Counted from the first letter of the stretch, positions 34,880 to 43,992 are shown. The stretch is 52,652 nucleotides of DNA from UBA11889 sp002313255 (GCA_913045265.1 CAJWQX010000016.1:1-52652), one strand, 5' to 3'. Numbers and translations are program-made. Notes: a model not told the origin generated them from the letters alone.

Positions 34880-35455
34880 ATGGCAGATACTTTGGGTTTT
34901 GATCCGGCACGCGTCGAACGATTACGCAACCCTGAACGCCTCGAATATTTTAATCCCGCGCGAATCTGGGAAATCCTTCAACCTGAGCCCGATTGCACGT
35001 TGATCGATATCGGGGCTGGCGTTGGTTTCCTCACCCTACCCTTTGCTGAAAAATTCCCACACGCCAAAGTCTTTGGCTGCGACATACTCGACGGTATGGT
35101 CCGCTTATTGCGAGACGAAGCTAAACAACGCGGCATTGATAATCTCGATGCGCTGCTGATGTCACCAAACCATGTCGATCTGCATGATGACGTTGCTGAT
35201 TTTATTGTGATGACCCAAGTTCACCATGAGCTGGATACACCAGAACCCCTTCTGGCGGAGTGTAAACGCGTGTTGAAGCCGGACGGCACAATAGCGATCG
35301 TCGATTGGGCTGACGAAGAAAACGGCAAGAGTCCTCCTCTTGGCCGACGTGTGCCCGTTGCCCTGATAGGTACTCAGCTGCACGGTGCTGGATTTCACCA
35401 CATCGAAACCCACGACGTGTACGCATACCACACTTTCGTAACTGCAACGGCGTAG
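34880..35455 (+). CDS. SAM-dependent methyltransferase (class I)
   Basis: This 191-residue class I methyltransferase uses S-adenosylmethionine. Motif I is LIDIGAGVGFLTLPFAEKFP with the GxGxG SAM loop, followed by VFGCDILDGM (acidic ribose-binding end of strand 2) and VTQVHHELDTPEPLLAECKRVLKPDG (motif IV/post-I region). The ending HDVYAYHTFVTATA suggests a small-molecule acceptor, but the acceptor is unknown. ATG 34880 has AAGG about eleven bases upstream. It stands alone between a divergent secreted protein and the convergent ABM-like gene. Confidence 0.88.
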   Translation: MADTLGFDPARVERLRNPERLEYFNPARIWEILQPEPDCTLIDIGAGVGFLTLPFAEKFPHAKVFGCDILDGMVRLLRDEAKQRGIDNLDALLMSPNHVDLHDDVADFIVMTQVHHELDTPEPLLAECKRVLKPDGTIAIVDWADEENGKSPPLGRRVPVALIGTQLHGAGFHHIETHDVYAYHTFVTATA

Positions 35456-35465
35456 CTGAGCCAAT

Positions 35466-35481
35466 CCTCCCTTTTGGGCGG
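35466..35481 (+). terminator. Weak hairpin after the methyltransferase
   Basis: CCTCCC at 35466-35471 and GGGCGG at 35476-35481 form a GC stem with one mismatch and a TTTT loop, followed by GTGTTTATG. It lies 11 bases after the methyltransferase stop and could be a weak rho-independent terminator. It has no clean T run. Confidence 0.3.
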
Positions 35482-35586
35482 GTGTTTATGTTGCCCGCTC
35501 GGTGTTCACCGATTGTTAGGGCCGTACTCAACATTGCGGAGTGGGCATTTAGGTCTTCGCCAGACAGAGCCTCGTCAGCGTCGCGC

Positions 35587-36294
35587 TTAACGCCATAAGA
35601 ACCCGAGGCCCGTCGTGCGATAGGTCTTCATGAACGTGGCCTCGGACGTTATCCTGGCTTCCTGAAACTTCCCCCCTAACGCGATATGTCGCGGGTCGTT
35701 GCTGTGTTTATCTACTGCCGCCATGTCGGTGCACGCCATCACGAATATGAGGTCGCCAGCTTTAATGTCGGCACGATCGCTATTGGTATTGGCGAAGCCG
35801 CCGCCGTATACCAGGGTGTCCGGTTCGTTCCCAAGACAATAGTCGGCGTGTCCACTCGTCAGCTCGATGAACTTGTCACGATGTGCGTCGTTCGGAAAGC
35901 GCATACCAAGCACCACCAGAATGGCACCTTCGGATGTCGCTGCATCCCGACGCTCGGATCGTGACCACCAGCCATAGTTCGGTGCATCCGTGAAGCTGCT
36001 GGCATAGACCATCCGCTTCGTCATGTTGCGTGCTGCCATCGCGTCCATCAGCGCCTTGTGTGCTGGCCGTTCAGAGTGCGTCTTCAAACTCCGCTCGCCA
36101 AGGGCGTAGCGTTCGAAGATCAGCACTCCGTTCTCTTCCTCGACGTTGACTGCCGCCGCGTAGGCCGTGGTCTCAGGTTCGCCGTCGCGTGCGTCGCGTG
36201 CACGTTTGTTCCACTCAGCCAGCCACTCTTCCATGGAATTACTCTCGGTCCGGATCTGAAACTCGACGACGGTCGTTTGCGGTTGATCGCTGAT
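35587..36294 (-). CDS. Tandem ABM-like (YgiN-type) protein, probable ATC start
   Basis: This 235-residue protein has two alpha-beta halves like antibiotic biosynthesis monooxygenase domains, a fold often seen in cofactor-free oxygenases and in dimeric alpha-beta barrels. The first ATG (36234) would cut off TTVVEFQIRTESNS, the first beta strand that the fold needs. The frame is open upstream with no ATG/GTG/TTG, but AGGAG lies at 36303-36307 and ATC at 36294 is eight bases after it, 14 bases beyond the TAA of the preceding gene. I place the start at ATC 36294. It is the second gene after the dimethylformamidase-like protein, in the same operon. Substrate unknown. Confidence 0.68.
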   Translation of the reverse strand: MSDQPQTTVVEFQIRTESNSMEEWLAEWNKRARDARDGEPETTAYAAAVNVEEENGVLIFERYALGERSLKTHSERPAHKALMDAMAARNMTKRMVYASSFTDAPNYGWWSRSERRDAATSEGAILVVLGMRFPNDAHRDKFIELTSGHADYCLGNEPDTLVYGGGFANTNSDRADIKAGDLIFVMACTDMAAVDKHSNDPRHIALGGKFQEARITSEATFMKTYRTTGLGFLWR

Positions 36295-36308
36295 GTTGCC
36301 TTCTCCTC

Positions 36309-38399
36309 TTATTCGCTTAACGGATAATCGAAAGGCGTGGGGTCATTAAACCTATTCAATACATTTCTCGTTAATCTCTCAATTTCATTCTCGTAACCGT
36401 TATGGGATAACGACCCCGTGTAAGAGATTGACCCAACGCTGAATACTGCGCCGCCCGACGGGGTCTCAAAGAAAATCATATCTGCTCTTACTTTCGAATC
36501 CTCGGTTAAGGGATGCATCATGTGAAACTCTTCCTTGACCCTTAGCATGCCTACTTTGTGATCTTCTGAAGTGGCCAAGATCAATGCATGGAGTGGGGAT
36601 CCGAGCGACTCGTCCCACCGATCAATCTCCTCTCCAGCAGCCCCTCCTCCTTGGATACCAAAATTCCCCCAAACATCGGTTTGATCGACACCGTCCACAA
36701 TAAAGGCAGCTCGCGGATCAGACGAGCCTTCGTTAACTCTGTAATAGGTCCCTCCGTCAAATCCCTGTGCGGCAAACCCTATTCCCACTAATTCGTTGGG
36801 TGCGCCTCCTAAACGCCTCCACAATCCACCGTATTGCCCATCGAATTGTTGATAGTACTCTCCGGGGTTAGAGATCCAGGCCCTGGTGCCGTCCTCGGCA
36901 CGCCTGACCTCGATAATCGCCGGGTTTTGCGGACAGAAAGCGATACGCCAATAAAAGCCGTTACCGCCCATGTACATGAGTCGACCAGACTGGGCGAGCC
37001 AATCCGACAGTGCATTTCGCATGGAGGTTGAGTAGTACTCAGGGTGACTACCGGTTATGAGGACACGATAACCTTCGATCGCTTCGTATCCTTCCAGGTG
37101 AAGATCCTCGTCGGTGACTATGTCAAATTCTTGCCCGATAGCGTCTAGCCAAGCTGTAATGTGGGTATCGGCATTGAACGCCCAAGTCCCCGTCTTCGGT
37201 CTGAAATTGAGGATCGGCCTATGTCTCGACGAGAAATGAACGCCGCTGCCATCCGCGTGATGTTCGTACAGCGAAAAACCCACGTCTTTATGGGCGAATA
37301 GAAAAGCCTGATTTGCGTCGACGATTCGAGTTTGTCCCAATAGGCCCCCGGAAAACGCAAGTCTTATATTTGCATAGGCTAAATAGGTAGCCGACGGCAC
37401 CAGATAGGCGACGTCCGATCCGCGCCGACCTTTGGGAGCACGCACAAAAAAAGGAACGTACTCCTCCGAATCTTCTTGGATAATCTTAAACGCGTACTGC
37501 CCGCTTCTGAGACTCTTCGGAACTGACCAACTTACGACGTCTCTCCAGCCGGCATCGGTCAAATCATCTTCGTGAAAATGAATAGCGCCGTATTGCTCTG
37601 GCGCATCTCGATAATCTTGGTGACTACCATCCCAACACGCACCACGGACAGCCCTTGTCGGGGTCTGAAACAAGACACCGTCTCGACCGTTCCCCGAAGA
37701 ATCCTTTATCACCTGCGTATCGATACCGAGTGAGAAATTCCAACTGGCGATAGTTTCACCGCCCGAAATAATCGAGGGAGCTTCTAAACGACCGTTAAAG
37801 CATTCTTTGGCAGCTTCCCTCGCAGCGAAAAGCCAATCACCAGCTTCGACGGCAATATCAACATCATCGATAACAGCCCAAGTAAGAACTTTTTCGCCAC
37901 TCCCAAGCGGTAGTTTTTTAATCTTGAGTGTGACGGGATGTCCAAATTCAAGGGACACTTCGTACCATCGATGCGTTTGGACCGGGACTTCTAGGAATAG
38001 CGTTGTATCAGACGACGCCACACCAAAACCATGTTCGGTGATATAGAGTCTGACGCCAGCCATGTTGACGAGAGTTTGCGGCTCCTCATCAGGGAGCGTC
38101 GGATAAACAAGAACTTCCAACCTTCCTGCAACCAATTCAGGCATGGAAGTGATCGACGCGTACGAGCCCAGGGCCAAAGGCTGAAACGGGATTTCGATCG
38201 CATCACCTAAACTAGGATCGATGACATTTTCGATAAGTCCGGTCCCGTGAGGTCTGTCGTCACCACTGATGAGCTCGACGATCGATACTTGAGCCCTTCC
38301 TGGCTTATAGCTGCTGAGCTTGAGGGCAATCGACTCTTTGGGAAGGACAGATATCCGATCGCAATACCCGACGACGTTTTTGACGAACCCGCTAGGCAT
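36309..38399 (-). CDS. N,N-dimethylformamidase beta-subunit-like large protein
   Basis: This 696-residue protein resembles the large (beta) subunit of N,N-dimethylformamidase, which hydrolyses small N-substituted amides with a mononuclear iron held by Tyr and Glu. Resembling segments are VVGYCDRISVLPKESIAL at the N-terminus, VPSATYLAYANIRLAFSGG, GSHPEYYSTSMRNALSDWL and GGNGFYWRIAF. A Laminin G-like beta region (IASWNFSLGIDTQVIKDSS) sits in the middle. The small alpha subunit is not evident nearby, so activity on amides is not assured. It is followed after 14 bases by the double ABM-like gene, so both probably serve one pathway. ATG 38399 has only a weak ribosome binding site. Confidence 0.78.
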   Translation of the reverse strand: MPSGFVKNVVGYCDRISVLPKESIALKLSSYKPGRAQVSIVELISGDDRPHGTGLIENVIDPSLGDAIEIPFQPLALGSYASITSMPELVAGRLEVLVYPTLPDEEPQTLVNMAGVRLYITEHGFGVASSDTTLFLEVPVQTHRWYEVSLEFGHPVTLKIKKLPLGSGEKVLTWAVIDDVDIAVEAGDWLFAAREAAKECFNGRLEAPSIISGGETIASWNFSLGIDTQVIKDSSGNGRDGVLFQTPTRAVRGACWDGSHQDYRDAPEQYGAIHFHEDDLTDAGWRDVVSWSVPKSLRSGQYAFKIIQEDSEEYVPFFVRAPKGRRGSDVAYLVPSATYLAYANIRLAFSGGLLGQTRIVDANQAFLFAHKDVGFSLYEHHADGSGVHFSSRHRPILNFRPKTGTWAFNADTHITAWLDAIGQEFDIVTDEDLHLEGYEAIEGYRVLITGSHPEYYSTSMRNALSDWLAQSGRLMYMGGNGFYWRIAFCPQNPAIIEVRRAEDGTRAWISNPGEYYQQFDGQYGGLWRRLGGAPNELVGIGFAAQGFDGGTYYRVNEGSSDPRAAFIVDGVDQTDVWGNFGIQGGGAAGEEIDRWDESLGSPLHALILATSEDHKVGMLRVKEEFHMMHPLTEDSKVRADMIFFETPSGGAVFSVGSISYTGSLSHNGYENEIERLTRNVLNRFNDPTPFDYPLSE

Positions 38400-38587
38400 T
38401 TCGCTATTTAGACTGATATCGGTTCACCTTCTAACGTAATGCGGTAATTCATTCGTCCGCTCGTATCTCGTATCGAATCAGCTAATACAACTTAGCATGA
38501 ACCAACCGCGTACCTAGACTCGCGCTCTTACGTGAATAATGTTGGTGAGACAATTTCCTGACTAAATTTACGACGGCTCACAACGGG

Positions 38588-40870
38588 CTAGGAATCGGAT
38601 CGTCCTCGCAAAGCATAAGCAATCACCCGCCCGCCTGTTTCCTGATTGCCGGGCACCGTGACTAAAACGTATTGCCGCCCAGTCGCCGGGCTCACGTAGC
38701 TCATGGGAGTGGCATCCGATGCGCCTCGCAGCTCATCTTGCCAAATGACATCACCCGTCAGCGTGTCAATGGCACGCAATCGTCCATCGATGACTCCAGC
38801 ATTAAAGATAAGGCCTCCAGCCGTGATGAACGAGCCCGCAGCATGGGGGAAACCTAGATTGAGTGGTCCCGTCCCACGTCGCCAGAGAATCTTCTGCGTG
38901 GTGAGGTCCACGACCGCGATTTCTCCATAGGGCGGTTTTAAACAGGGCAAGCCTATTGGTGAAGCAAACATACCGACGCGTGCAGCAAACGGTGTGCCTC
39001 GCTGTGGACCGCCAATGCCGTAGCCACGCGAAATGCCCTCCCTCGAACCTGCGACACCTTCTTCCCTTGGAATCATCTTAATGACGAACGCGAGATGTAG
39101 GTTGTTTACCACCATCAGCTGGCGCTCTTCATCGACAGCCACGCTACCCCAGTTCATGCCACCAGCCGGCCCGGGATAATGTAGCGTTCCCTGGACAGAA
39201 GGCGGTGTCATTGGGCCTTCATAGCGAAGGTCATAAAACGCTTTGCGACACGCCATCTGATCAAACGGTGAGATCCCAAACAGATCTTGTTCACCTATAC
39301 GGGGGTGTGCAAAGGACGGCATACCAGTAGAGAACGGCTGGGTGGCGCTGGATCTTTCATGAGGCAAGTTCGTCTGTGCTACATCTCGCTCGGTGACTTC
39401 AGTCAGCGGCTCACCGGTGGCTCGATCCAGCACAAAGAGCTCCCCCCGTTTTGTAGGAACGATCACCGCTTTGCGTTTAACCCCATCAAGATTGAAGTCA
39501 ATGAGTGTGGGTTGTGACGGGACATCGTAATCCCAGATGTCGTGGTGGGTGGTCTGAAAGTGCCAGCGTGTCAGCCCGGTCTTGGCGTCGATCGCTACGA
39601 TGGAGCTGGCAAATTTGTCCATAACCTCCGTACGGTGGCCACCGAAGTAATCGGGTGTGGCATTCCCTGTAGGCACGTAAACAAGGCCGAGTTCGTCATC
39701 GGCCGACGTCAGGCTCCAGACATTAGGGGTTCCTCGGGTGTAGAAACTGCCATCCGGCGGCATGACCGTTTTCCCTTCGCGGCCGATGTCCCAAGCCCAA
39801 AGCAATTGACCCGTGCGCGGATCGTAACCACGCACGACGCCCGAAGGTTCCTCGGTCTCTTGGTTGTCCATGACCCAGCCACCAACCACCAATGCGCCGC
39901 TGGCAACGGTAGGCGGTGACGTGACGAAATAGTAAAGGGGTTTCACTTCACCCATGCCCGCCAAAAGAGAAATCTCGCCGGTACCGCCGAACTCTTTGCA
40001 TGGCGTGCCGGTGGCTTTGTCTACCGCAATCATGCGCGCGTCAGTAGTCGCGGTGTAGATTCGTTCGGCACAGGACTCAACCTTAGGGCGTTCTGGAAGA
40101 TGGTAGTAGGTCACCCCTCGACAGTTGCCAAGGATGCCAAAGGACGGCGTGTCGTTTTCGGGATCGAAACGCCAGCGTTCGACTCCCGTGTCAGCGTCCA
40201 GTGCAAGCATTACGTTTTGGGCAGTACAAAGGTATAGCCCGTCGTCTATTTGGATAGGTGTCCCACTGAATCGACCAGTTTTACCGGTATCCGTCTGCCA
40301 GACGCGGGTCAGTTCGCCAACGTTCGTCCTGTCGATCTGCGCATGGGGTACGTAGCGGGTACCCGAATGGTTTCCTCCATACGCTTCCCATTCGAGGGAA
40401 TTCTGCGGAGGGCCGTAGCGGGTATCTGCAATAGGTGGAACGTTGTCGCTCAATAGATCGAAGGTCATGGCCAATACCACCGCGACGCTCGCCGCGGTGC
40501 AAACCTGGATTGTCCGCATACTGAAGAATTTTGGCATCTCGTCGCCCCAAAGGCCCCGCCGCATTCCAGGGATAGAAAGCCAAAGTGCGATTATGCCGAT
40601 CAACCAGATGCGCGATCCCACCAACCAGAAATTGGTACCCACTTCGTAGACAGCCCAAGCGAGGGTTAACAGAAGTACCGCCATGAATACGAAAAATCCA
40701 CGGCGCTCGTTCCGCCACAAATCGACGGCACTGAAGGTCATTAAAATCCCTGCACCGAGGTAGTACAGGGTGCCGCCCATCAATGCCAACTCGGCGCCGG
40801 TCCAGATCATCGGCAACCCAAAGATTCCGATCACGATGGCGGTGGTTCTTAACGCCCATTTACCTTTCAT
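38588..40870 (-). CDS. Membrane-bound PQQ-dependent dehydrogenase (glucose/quinate/shikimate family)
   Basis: This quinoprotein of 760 residues oxidises a sugar, cyclic polyol or alcohol in the periplasm and passes electrons to ubiquinone. The first 140 residues hold about five transmembrane segments (IFGLPMIWTGAELALMGG and others). The rest is an eight-blade propeller with repeats such as WEAYGGNHSGTRYVPHAQID, ATTDARMIAVDKATGTPC and WHFQTTHHDIWDYDVPSQPT, the pattern of membrane glucose dehydrogenase. ATG 40870 has GGAAGG seven bases upstream; ATG 40876 and TTG 40903 are alternatives. It is last in a unit with a small membrane protein and a PhyH oxygenase. No PQQ synthesis genes are in the window. 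Confidence 0.9.
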   Translation of the reverse strand: MKGKWALRTTAIVIGIFGLPMIWTGAELALMGGTLYYLGAGILMTFSAVDLWRNERRGFFVFMAVLLLTLAWAVYEVGTNFWLVGSRIWLIGIIALWLSIPGMRRGLWGDEMPKFFSMRTIQVCTAASVAVVLAMTFDLLSDNVPPIADTRYGPPQNSLEWEAYGGNHSGTRYVPHAQIDRTNVGELTRVWQTDTGKTGRFSGTPIQIDDGLYLCTAQNVMLALDADTGVERWRFDPENDTPSFGILGNCRGVTYYHLPERPKVESCAERIYTATTDARMIAVDKATGTPCKEFGGTGEISLLAGMGEVKPLYYFVTSPPTVASGALVVGGWVMDNQETEEPSGVVRGYDPRTGQLLWAWDIGREGKTVMPPDGSFYTRGTPNVWSLTSADDELGLVYVPTGNATPDYFGGHRTEVMDKFASSIVAIDAKTGLTRWHFQTTHHDIWDYDVPSQPTLIDFNLDGVKRKAVIVPTKRGELFVLDRATGEPLTEVTERDVAQTNLPHERSSATQPFSTGMPSFAHPRIGEQDLFGISPFDQMACRKAFYDLRYEGPMTPPSVQGTLHYPGPAGGMNWGSVAVDEERQLMVVNNLHLAFVIKMIPREEGVAGSREGISRGYGIGGPQRGTPFAARVGMFASPIGLPCLKPPYGEIAVVDLTTQKILWRRGTGPLNLGFPHAAGSFITAGGLIFNAGVIDGRLRAIDTLTGDVIWQDELRGASDATPMSYVSPATGRQYVLVTVPGNQETGGRVIAYALRGRSDS

Positions 40871-40923
40871 TGGCATACCTTCCGCAGATTGTCGTTTTGC
40901 CAAACGCCCTCGTTAAGTAAACG

Positions 40924-41361
40924 TTACGCCGCATCCCCTCGCCTTCGAGACAAGAAAAAAGCTATGGCAGTCAGCGGCAATAGAACGTAGAGGGATACTT
41001 GTCCGGGCGGTACTACGGGTAACGGTTTCGCGATCAGTAAGGCGACTGCTAACAACTGAGTGGTCAGTACGTAAAGAAGGAAAAGAGGTATCCAGGCCCG
41101 CCATCGAAAAATAATCAGCCACGCCAACACCGCCTCTATTAAGTGATATCTACCGTAGTTACCAAAAGCGTTGATGATCGTTTGCACCGCTCCTTCGGGA
41201 TACGTTTCGATCGGTATACCGGCAATAATTCCCGAACCTCCGTCCGGAGCAAAATAGTGAACGCAGCCACGAAACGTAAACATGCAGGCTAATATCACTA
41301 GGAAATAAAGCGAAAGCGATGAGCCAACATAATTGTTATCGGGTTGTGGAAAAAGCGTCAT
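40924..41361 (-). CDS. Small integral membrane protein
   Basis: I do not recognise this 145-residue protein. It has about four hydrophobic helices (LSLYFLVILACMFTF, YHLIEAVLAWLIIFRW, WIPLFLLYVLTTQLLAV, SLYVLLPLTAIAFFLS) and a short periplasmic segment with HYFAPDGGSGIIAGIP. The C-terminus is basic (SRRRGDAA). ATG 41361 follows AGGACGAG directly upstream. The stop lies about 50 bases before the PQQ dehydrogenase ATG 40870, and the upstream PhyH gene ends 49 bases before its start, so all three are probably one transcript. It might help anchor or wire the quinoprotein, but nothing in the sequence shows this. Confidence 0.68.
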   Translation of the reverse strand: MTLFPQPDNNYVGSSLSLYFLVILACMFTFRGCVHYFAPDGGSGIIAGIPIETYPEGAVQTIINAFGNYGRYHLIEAVLAWLIIFRWRAWIPLFLLYVLTTQLLAVALLIAKPLPVVPPGQVSLYVLLPLTAIAFFLSRRRGDAA

Positions 41362-41410
41362 CTCGTCCTAATTTCGGTTTTGTTATGACCAACTAACGAA
41401 GCCTCGCTTT

Positions 41411-42313
41411 TCAAGAGTCTGGGTGTTCTTTGAAATACACCAGGGGGTCGGTGTAATCCACACTGCCATACAGGAAATTAACCTTTTGGAACCCGAGTAA
41501 ACGCTGCAACTTCTCTGGAAGCGAGAGCCACACGTGACGCGGAATGCCGACGTATTGATTCTCCTGCTGTCGTAACCAAGACAAATTGAAATTGAAGTTA
41601 ATTGAACGACGTCGCTTGTCATCCGACGAGTTACCCCCGCCTGCGTGCCATAACGCACCATCAAAGACTAAGAGCGATCCTGCCGCCATTTCAGCAATAA
41701 CAAACTCCTCGTCTTGATTGACAGGGTGGGTCCATCGATGACTTCCCGGAACAAGTCGGGTTGCCCCATTCGATTCGGTGAAATCGTCCAGGGCTATCAG
41801 GGTATTCGCGATAAACGGTGGTCTTGGTCGAGGCAGCGGGTAATGCCCGTCGTCCTGATGAAACCCTTGTGGATCGACGCCCGGATCCGGACACATCGCG
41901 GTTGCGACCGACAACTGGAATAAAGGGCCTAGCACACCTTCAATAATTAAAAGTAGCAACGGATTCGTAGCCACGTCATCGACGGCACGCGTCTTCGCGA
42001 ATAAATTGTGGACGTGGACCGTTTGTACACCGTAATAGCCTTTTCGATGACTCCCTCGAGAATCCTTAGCGTTTCGATTTCCCGTGAGTTCGAATATCGG
42101 AGCCATCCGATCGCGAACATCGGAAAGTTCTTGTTCCGACAAAAAATCCCGAAGGATCGAATAACCCTGCCGGTCAACTTCTTGAATCGCGGTTTTCACC
42201 CGTACTGAATCTGGATGGTCTAGTTCTAGACCATCGGTAAGAGGCCTCGGCGGCTTCAAAGAATTTACCCGTTCGATAAAGTCCACTACATCGCTTCCGT
42301 CTTTGTTGCTCAC
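41411..42313 (-). CDS. PhyH-family Fe(II)/2-oxoglutarate oxygenase, HxD type
   Basis: This 300-residue oxygenase has an intact iron site: His152-Gln-Asp154 in PQGFHQDDGHY and distal His in GALWHAGGGNSS, with Arg in DKRRRSINF. GATRLVPGSHRW is the core segment. Start GTG 42313 has GGGA about nine bases upstream; the longer frame to GTG 42391 adds a residue stretch that does not look protein-like. It is the closest relative in the window of the HxE protein at 24667-25470 (shared WLRQ-ENQY tail). It leads a unit with a small membrane protein and the PQQ dehydrogenase, suggesting oxidation of one substrate in two steps; this is inference. Confidence 0.9.
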   Translation of the reverse strand: MSNKDGSDVVDFIERVNSLKPPRPLTDGLELDHPDSVRVKTAIQEVDRQGYSILRDFLSEQELSDVRDRMAPIFELTGNRNAKDSRGSHRKGYYGVQTVHVHNLFAKTRAVDDVATNPLLLLIIEGVLGPLFQLSVATAMCPDPGVDPQGFHQDDGHYPLPRPRPPFIANTLIALDDFTESNGATRLVPGSHRWTHPVNQDEEFVIAEMAAGSLLVFDGALWHAGGGNSSDDKRRRSINFNFNLSWLRQQENQYVGIPRHVWLSLPEKLQRLLGFQKVNFLYGSVDYTDPLVYFKEHPDS

Positions 42314-42528
42314 TATGGTTTTTCCCGTAGGCTTCCGTAGCTTAGCCAGAGGTCTGGCCAAAGCATACTGAATACCCAAGCCCGAACACACAACTGGGCT
42401 AAATACTGCGGCATCTACCGAAGCATCGAGGAACCGTCGTCGGTCAAGCCGGATCCATAAAATTACGGGCCTCTAGCGAGCAGATCAAACCCGAATAGTC
42501 CCGAGACACAGATTGTTCTCCACTAGCC

Positions 42529-43401
42529 TCAATCTCGACTGAGCGGAGCCACGCGTTCGCCAAACTCACTCAGACGATCGAGTCCGCCTGGTCCAGCAAA
42601 GAAGAATGCCGGAACCATGATCCGGTCAACACCAAGCGTGAGCATCTGCTCTATACCCGCAACCGGGTCAGCCATCTGCGCCCCGAACATCGCGTTGATC
42701 CCGATACTGTCCGGGTCCCGCTCTGCCTCTTTAGCGGCGTCACGCAGACGGCCAATCAACGCGCGTAATCGTTCGAAGTCACCTTCGCCAGGAAAGTAAC
42801 CATCGGCAATTCGCACCGCTCGCCGAATGGCAGCATCGGTATCGCCACCCACGATGACGGGAATCGAGCCATTGACAGGGCGCGGGCTGCACGTAGCGGG
42901 TTCGAAGTCGACGAACTCACCATGAAATTCTGCATGCGGACCCTCCCATAGGGCTCTCATGGCAGCAACATACTCATCGTTTCTTGCGCCGCGCCGTTCC
43001 CAGAGGACGCCCAATGTTTCAAATTCCTCTTTCAACCAACCGACACCGAGCCCGAGTTCCACCCGGCCGCTGCTTAACTGGTCGAGCGTCGCCAGCTCCT
43101 TGGCGAGCACGAGTGGATTGCGTTGGGGCACGATCAGGATGCAGGTACCTAGGCGAAGCCTCGGGACCGCGGCAGCAACAAAGGCAAGCCAAATCAGAGG
43201 ATCCGGGATCGGTGTATCAGATTCCGCCGGTATTTTCCCGTCGGGGGTATATGGATATTTAGAATCGATTGAATCCGGCAACACGACGTGCTCGCCACCC
43301 CACACCGATTCAAACCCAATCGCCTCGGCGCGACGGCAGATTTCGAGCGCAGAATCACCGTCTGTTCCTACACTGCTAGCAAAGGCGAGCCCTATCTTCA
43401 T
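42529..43401 (-). CDS. LLM class F420- or flavin-dependent oxidoreductase
   Basis: This 290-residue luciferase-like protein starts MKIGLAFASSVGTD and has ESVWGGEHVVLP, RLRLGTCILIVPQRNP, TLDQLSSGRVELGLGVGWL and GLGVGW, the pattern of TIGR03619-type F420 oxidoreductases. It uses reduced F420 or FMN to oxidise or reduce a small molecule. The ATG has GGAG four bases upstream. It is divergent from the SnoaL-like gene across about 216 bases that contain an imperfect dyad. No F420 synthesis genes are here. It is shorter than the LLM protein at 25607 and clearly of another subgroup. Confidence 0.9.
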   Translation of the reverse strand: MKIGLAFASSVGTDGDSALEICRRAEAIGFESVWGGEHVVLPDSIDSKYPYTPDGKIPAESDTPIPDPLIWLAFVAAAVPRLRLGTCILIVPQRNPLVLAKELATLDQLSSGRVELGLGVGWLKEEFETLGVLWERRGARNDEYVAAMRALWEGPHAEFHGEFVDFEPATCSPRPVNGSIPVIVGGDTDAAIRRAVRIADGYFPGEGDFERLRALIGRLRDAAKEAERDPDSIGINAMFGAQMADPVAGIEQMLTLGVDRIMVPAFFFAGPGGLDRLSEFGERVAPLSRD

Positions 43402-43487
43402 GTCATCTCCGGGTTTACGTCAAAGTACGCCATCGTACATAACCGAACGACTTAGCACTCATGTTCATGGGCTCGACTAACTGTTGC

Positions 43488-43510
43488 ATGTATGAGGCGT
43501 CTGAATACAT
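43488..43510. promoter_or_regulatory. Inverted repeat between divergent genes
   Basis: ATGTAT at 43488-43493 and ATACAT at 43505-43510 form a 6-bp inverted repeat with an 11-base spacer, in the middle of the 216-base divergent spacer between the LLM and SnoaL-like genes. It has the size and spacing of a dimeric operator. A 6-bp dyad can arise by chance, so support is modest. Confidence 0.25.
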
Positions 43511-43617
43511 ACCTCAAACTCTCATTGGTTAGTCGGACTTTGGATCTGAACCAATCCAAGACCATGACCATGACAGGTTGATGCGTTAACTTATGTTTGA
43601 GACGACGGGGAGCGAAC

Positions 43618-43992
43618 GTGTCTATCGAAGAAAATACGGAACTCGTTAAGAAGGTTTTGGCCAGTGGTCTGGATGTACTCGAATTCTTGGCAGAAGACGC
43701 TGTCTGGGTAATCCCCGGATTCGGTACTTACCGCGGAAAACAAGATATCTATACCAAGCTGCTTGCGCCCACGCATGCCCTGATGGAGAGCATGGGTCGC
43801 TCGGTCATTACGAACATCGTTGCAGACGGAGACTATGTCGTTGCTGAGTCCTACGCCAAAGATCGGATGACCAAAAGTGGAAAGGCGTATAACAACACCT
43901 ACTGTCACGTATACAAGGTGGTGGATGGCCTCGTCCACCACGTTACCGAGTATGCCGACACCGCTCTGGCAAAAAACGTTTTTGCTGGCTGA
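43618..43992 (+). CDS. SnoaL-like (NTF2 fold) protein
   Basis: This 124-residue protein has the NTF2-like cone-shaped fold of SnoaL, ketosteroid-isomerase and similar small enzymes. The start VSIEENTELVKKVLASGLDV is followed by DAVWVIPGFGTYRGKQDIY, typical of the pocket loop, and by VVAESYAKDRMTKSGKAYNN and CHVYKVVDGLVHHVTEYAD on the sheet. GTG 43618 has GGGGAG six bases upstream, better than the frame start at 43597. Members of this family cyclise, hydrate or isomerise, or only bind ligands. It is divergent from the LLM gene and convergent with the second P450; no specific function can be given. Confidence 0.8.
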   Translation: MSIEENTELVKKVLASGLDVLEFLAEDAVWVIPGFGTYRGKQDIYTKLLAPTHALMESMGRSVITNIVADGDYVVAESYAKDRMTKSGKAYNNTYCHVYKVVDGLVHHVTEYADTALAKNVFAG

